Positions 29,148 to 29,256 of a stretch of DNA of 29,256 bases are shown in pieces. Within the stretch, counting starts at the first letter, position 1; each line of letters opens with the position of its first letter. Under the pieces are notes generated by a model. It was given only the letters and a program-made list of their open reading frames with translations, ran no database searches and was not told the DNA's origin. Where the stretch lies: positions 1-29,256 of IMG/VR virus record IMGVR_UViG_3300025154_002528, one strand, 5' to 3'. The stretch comes from a virus. The position numbers and the translations under genes were made by a program.

Positions 29148-29256
29148 ATGGAATCGATAAACTGCATCATCAAGGAGTCGGAGGGGGAGTACCGGGCGAA
29201 ACGGAAGGATTTCCTTTCCAGCCATGCGCTGGGGGATTTCAGGAAGTGTCCGGAGT
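29148..29256 (+). CDS. Start of a RecE-like PD-(D/E)XK nuclease (cut by window edge)
   Basis: 36 codons are visible: MESINCIIKESEGEYRAKRK followed by DFLSSHALGDFRKCPE. The 'S-S-H-x-L-x-D-F-R-K-C-P' start is typical of phage exonuclease VIII / Cas4-like PD-(D/E)XK nucleases used in single-strand-annealing recombination. The catalytic residues lie beyond the window. ATG 29148 follows GGGAAGGACAAA. The 47-bp element directly precedes it. Confidence 0.7.
   Translation, partial: MESINCIIKESEGEYRAKRKDFLSSHALGDFRKCPE

Noticed and set aside
28958-29173. 71-residue minus-strand frame over the third element
   Set aside because: Antisense to the sigma-like gene and the element, with no start signal and no recognisable protein.

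Overview
The window reads as most of a temperate, long non-contractile-tailed phage (siphovirus), probably an integrated prophage. It carries a large serine recombinase, a lambda-type portal, a protease-capsid polyprotein, a tail tube with no sheath gene, a TP901-type tape measure, tail fibres and a phage RecE-like nuclease fragment. Strong Shine-Dalgarno sequences (GGAGGT, AAGGAGGTG) point to a bacterial host. The gene set (DUF2924 next to a serine recombinase, the portal and capsid style, the small conserved phage proteins) reminds me of prophages of the Planctomycetes-Verrucomicrobia-Lentisphaerota group. That is an impression from protein style, not a test.

Layout. (1) 1-2987, minus strand: an integration module in the order HARE-HTH protein, hairpin-rich gap, DUF2924 protein, large serine recombinase (cut by the left edge). 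An inverted repeat surrounds its promoter. (2) 3079-22495, minus strand: one long late operon, read from right to left. It holds a 34-aa leader protein, two ParB-fold proteins, a small head-joining protein, the portal, the protease-capsid fusion, DUF2190, connector and neck proteins, a holin-like protein, the tail tube, tail chaperones with a textbook -1 frameshift signal, the tape measure, tail-tip proteins, fibres and a lipoprotein. A HigBA-type toxin-antitoxin pair sits inside it on the opposite strand. No terminase and no endolysin was recognised. (3) 22670-27726: a self-contained cassette between two strong hairpin terminators, consisting of a WYL-domain regulator (minus) divergent from an SMC/TrlF-like ATPase, a HEAT-repeat histidine kinase and a response regulator (plus). 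(4) 27744-29256, plus strand: an iteron-like TGTCCC cluster around an AT-rich stretch, a conserved hypothetical gene, a sigma-70-like factor preceded by a hairpin that masks a perfect Shine-Dalgarno, and the start of a RecE-like nuclease.

Two points stand out. First, the WYL-ATPase-kinase-regulator cassette has the architecture of a regulated phage-defence or signalling system and matches no named system I know exactly. Second, a 47-bp element occurs three times: twice in tandem before the late operon and once, inverted, before the RecE-like gene. It always has the same orientation and nearly the same distance to the downstream start codon, so it may be a shared control element of the two outward-facing phage operons.

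How the parts may work together (inference): the recombinase integrates and excises the genome. The sigma-like factor, or another regulator, could act on the 47-bp elements to switch on the packaging/structural operon and the recombination operon. The WYL cassette and HigBA pair look like morons with their own promoters that protect or stabilise the lysogen.
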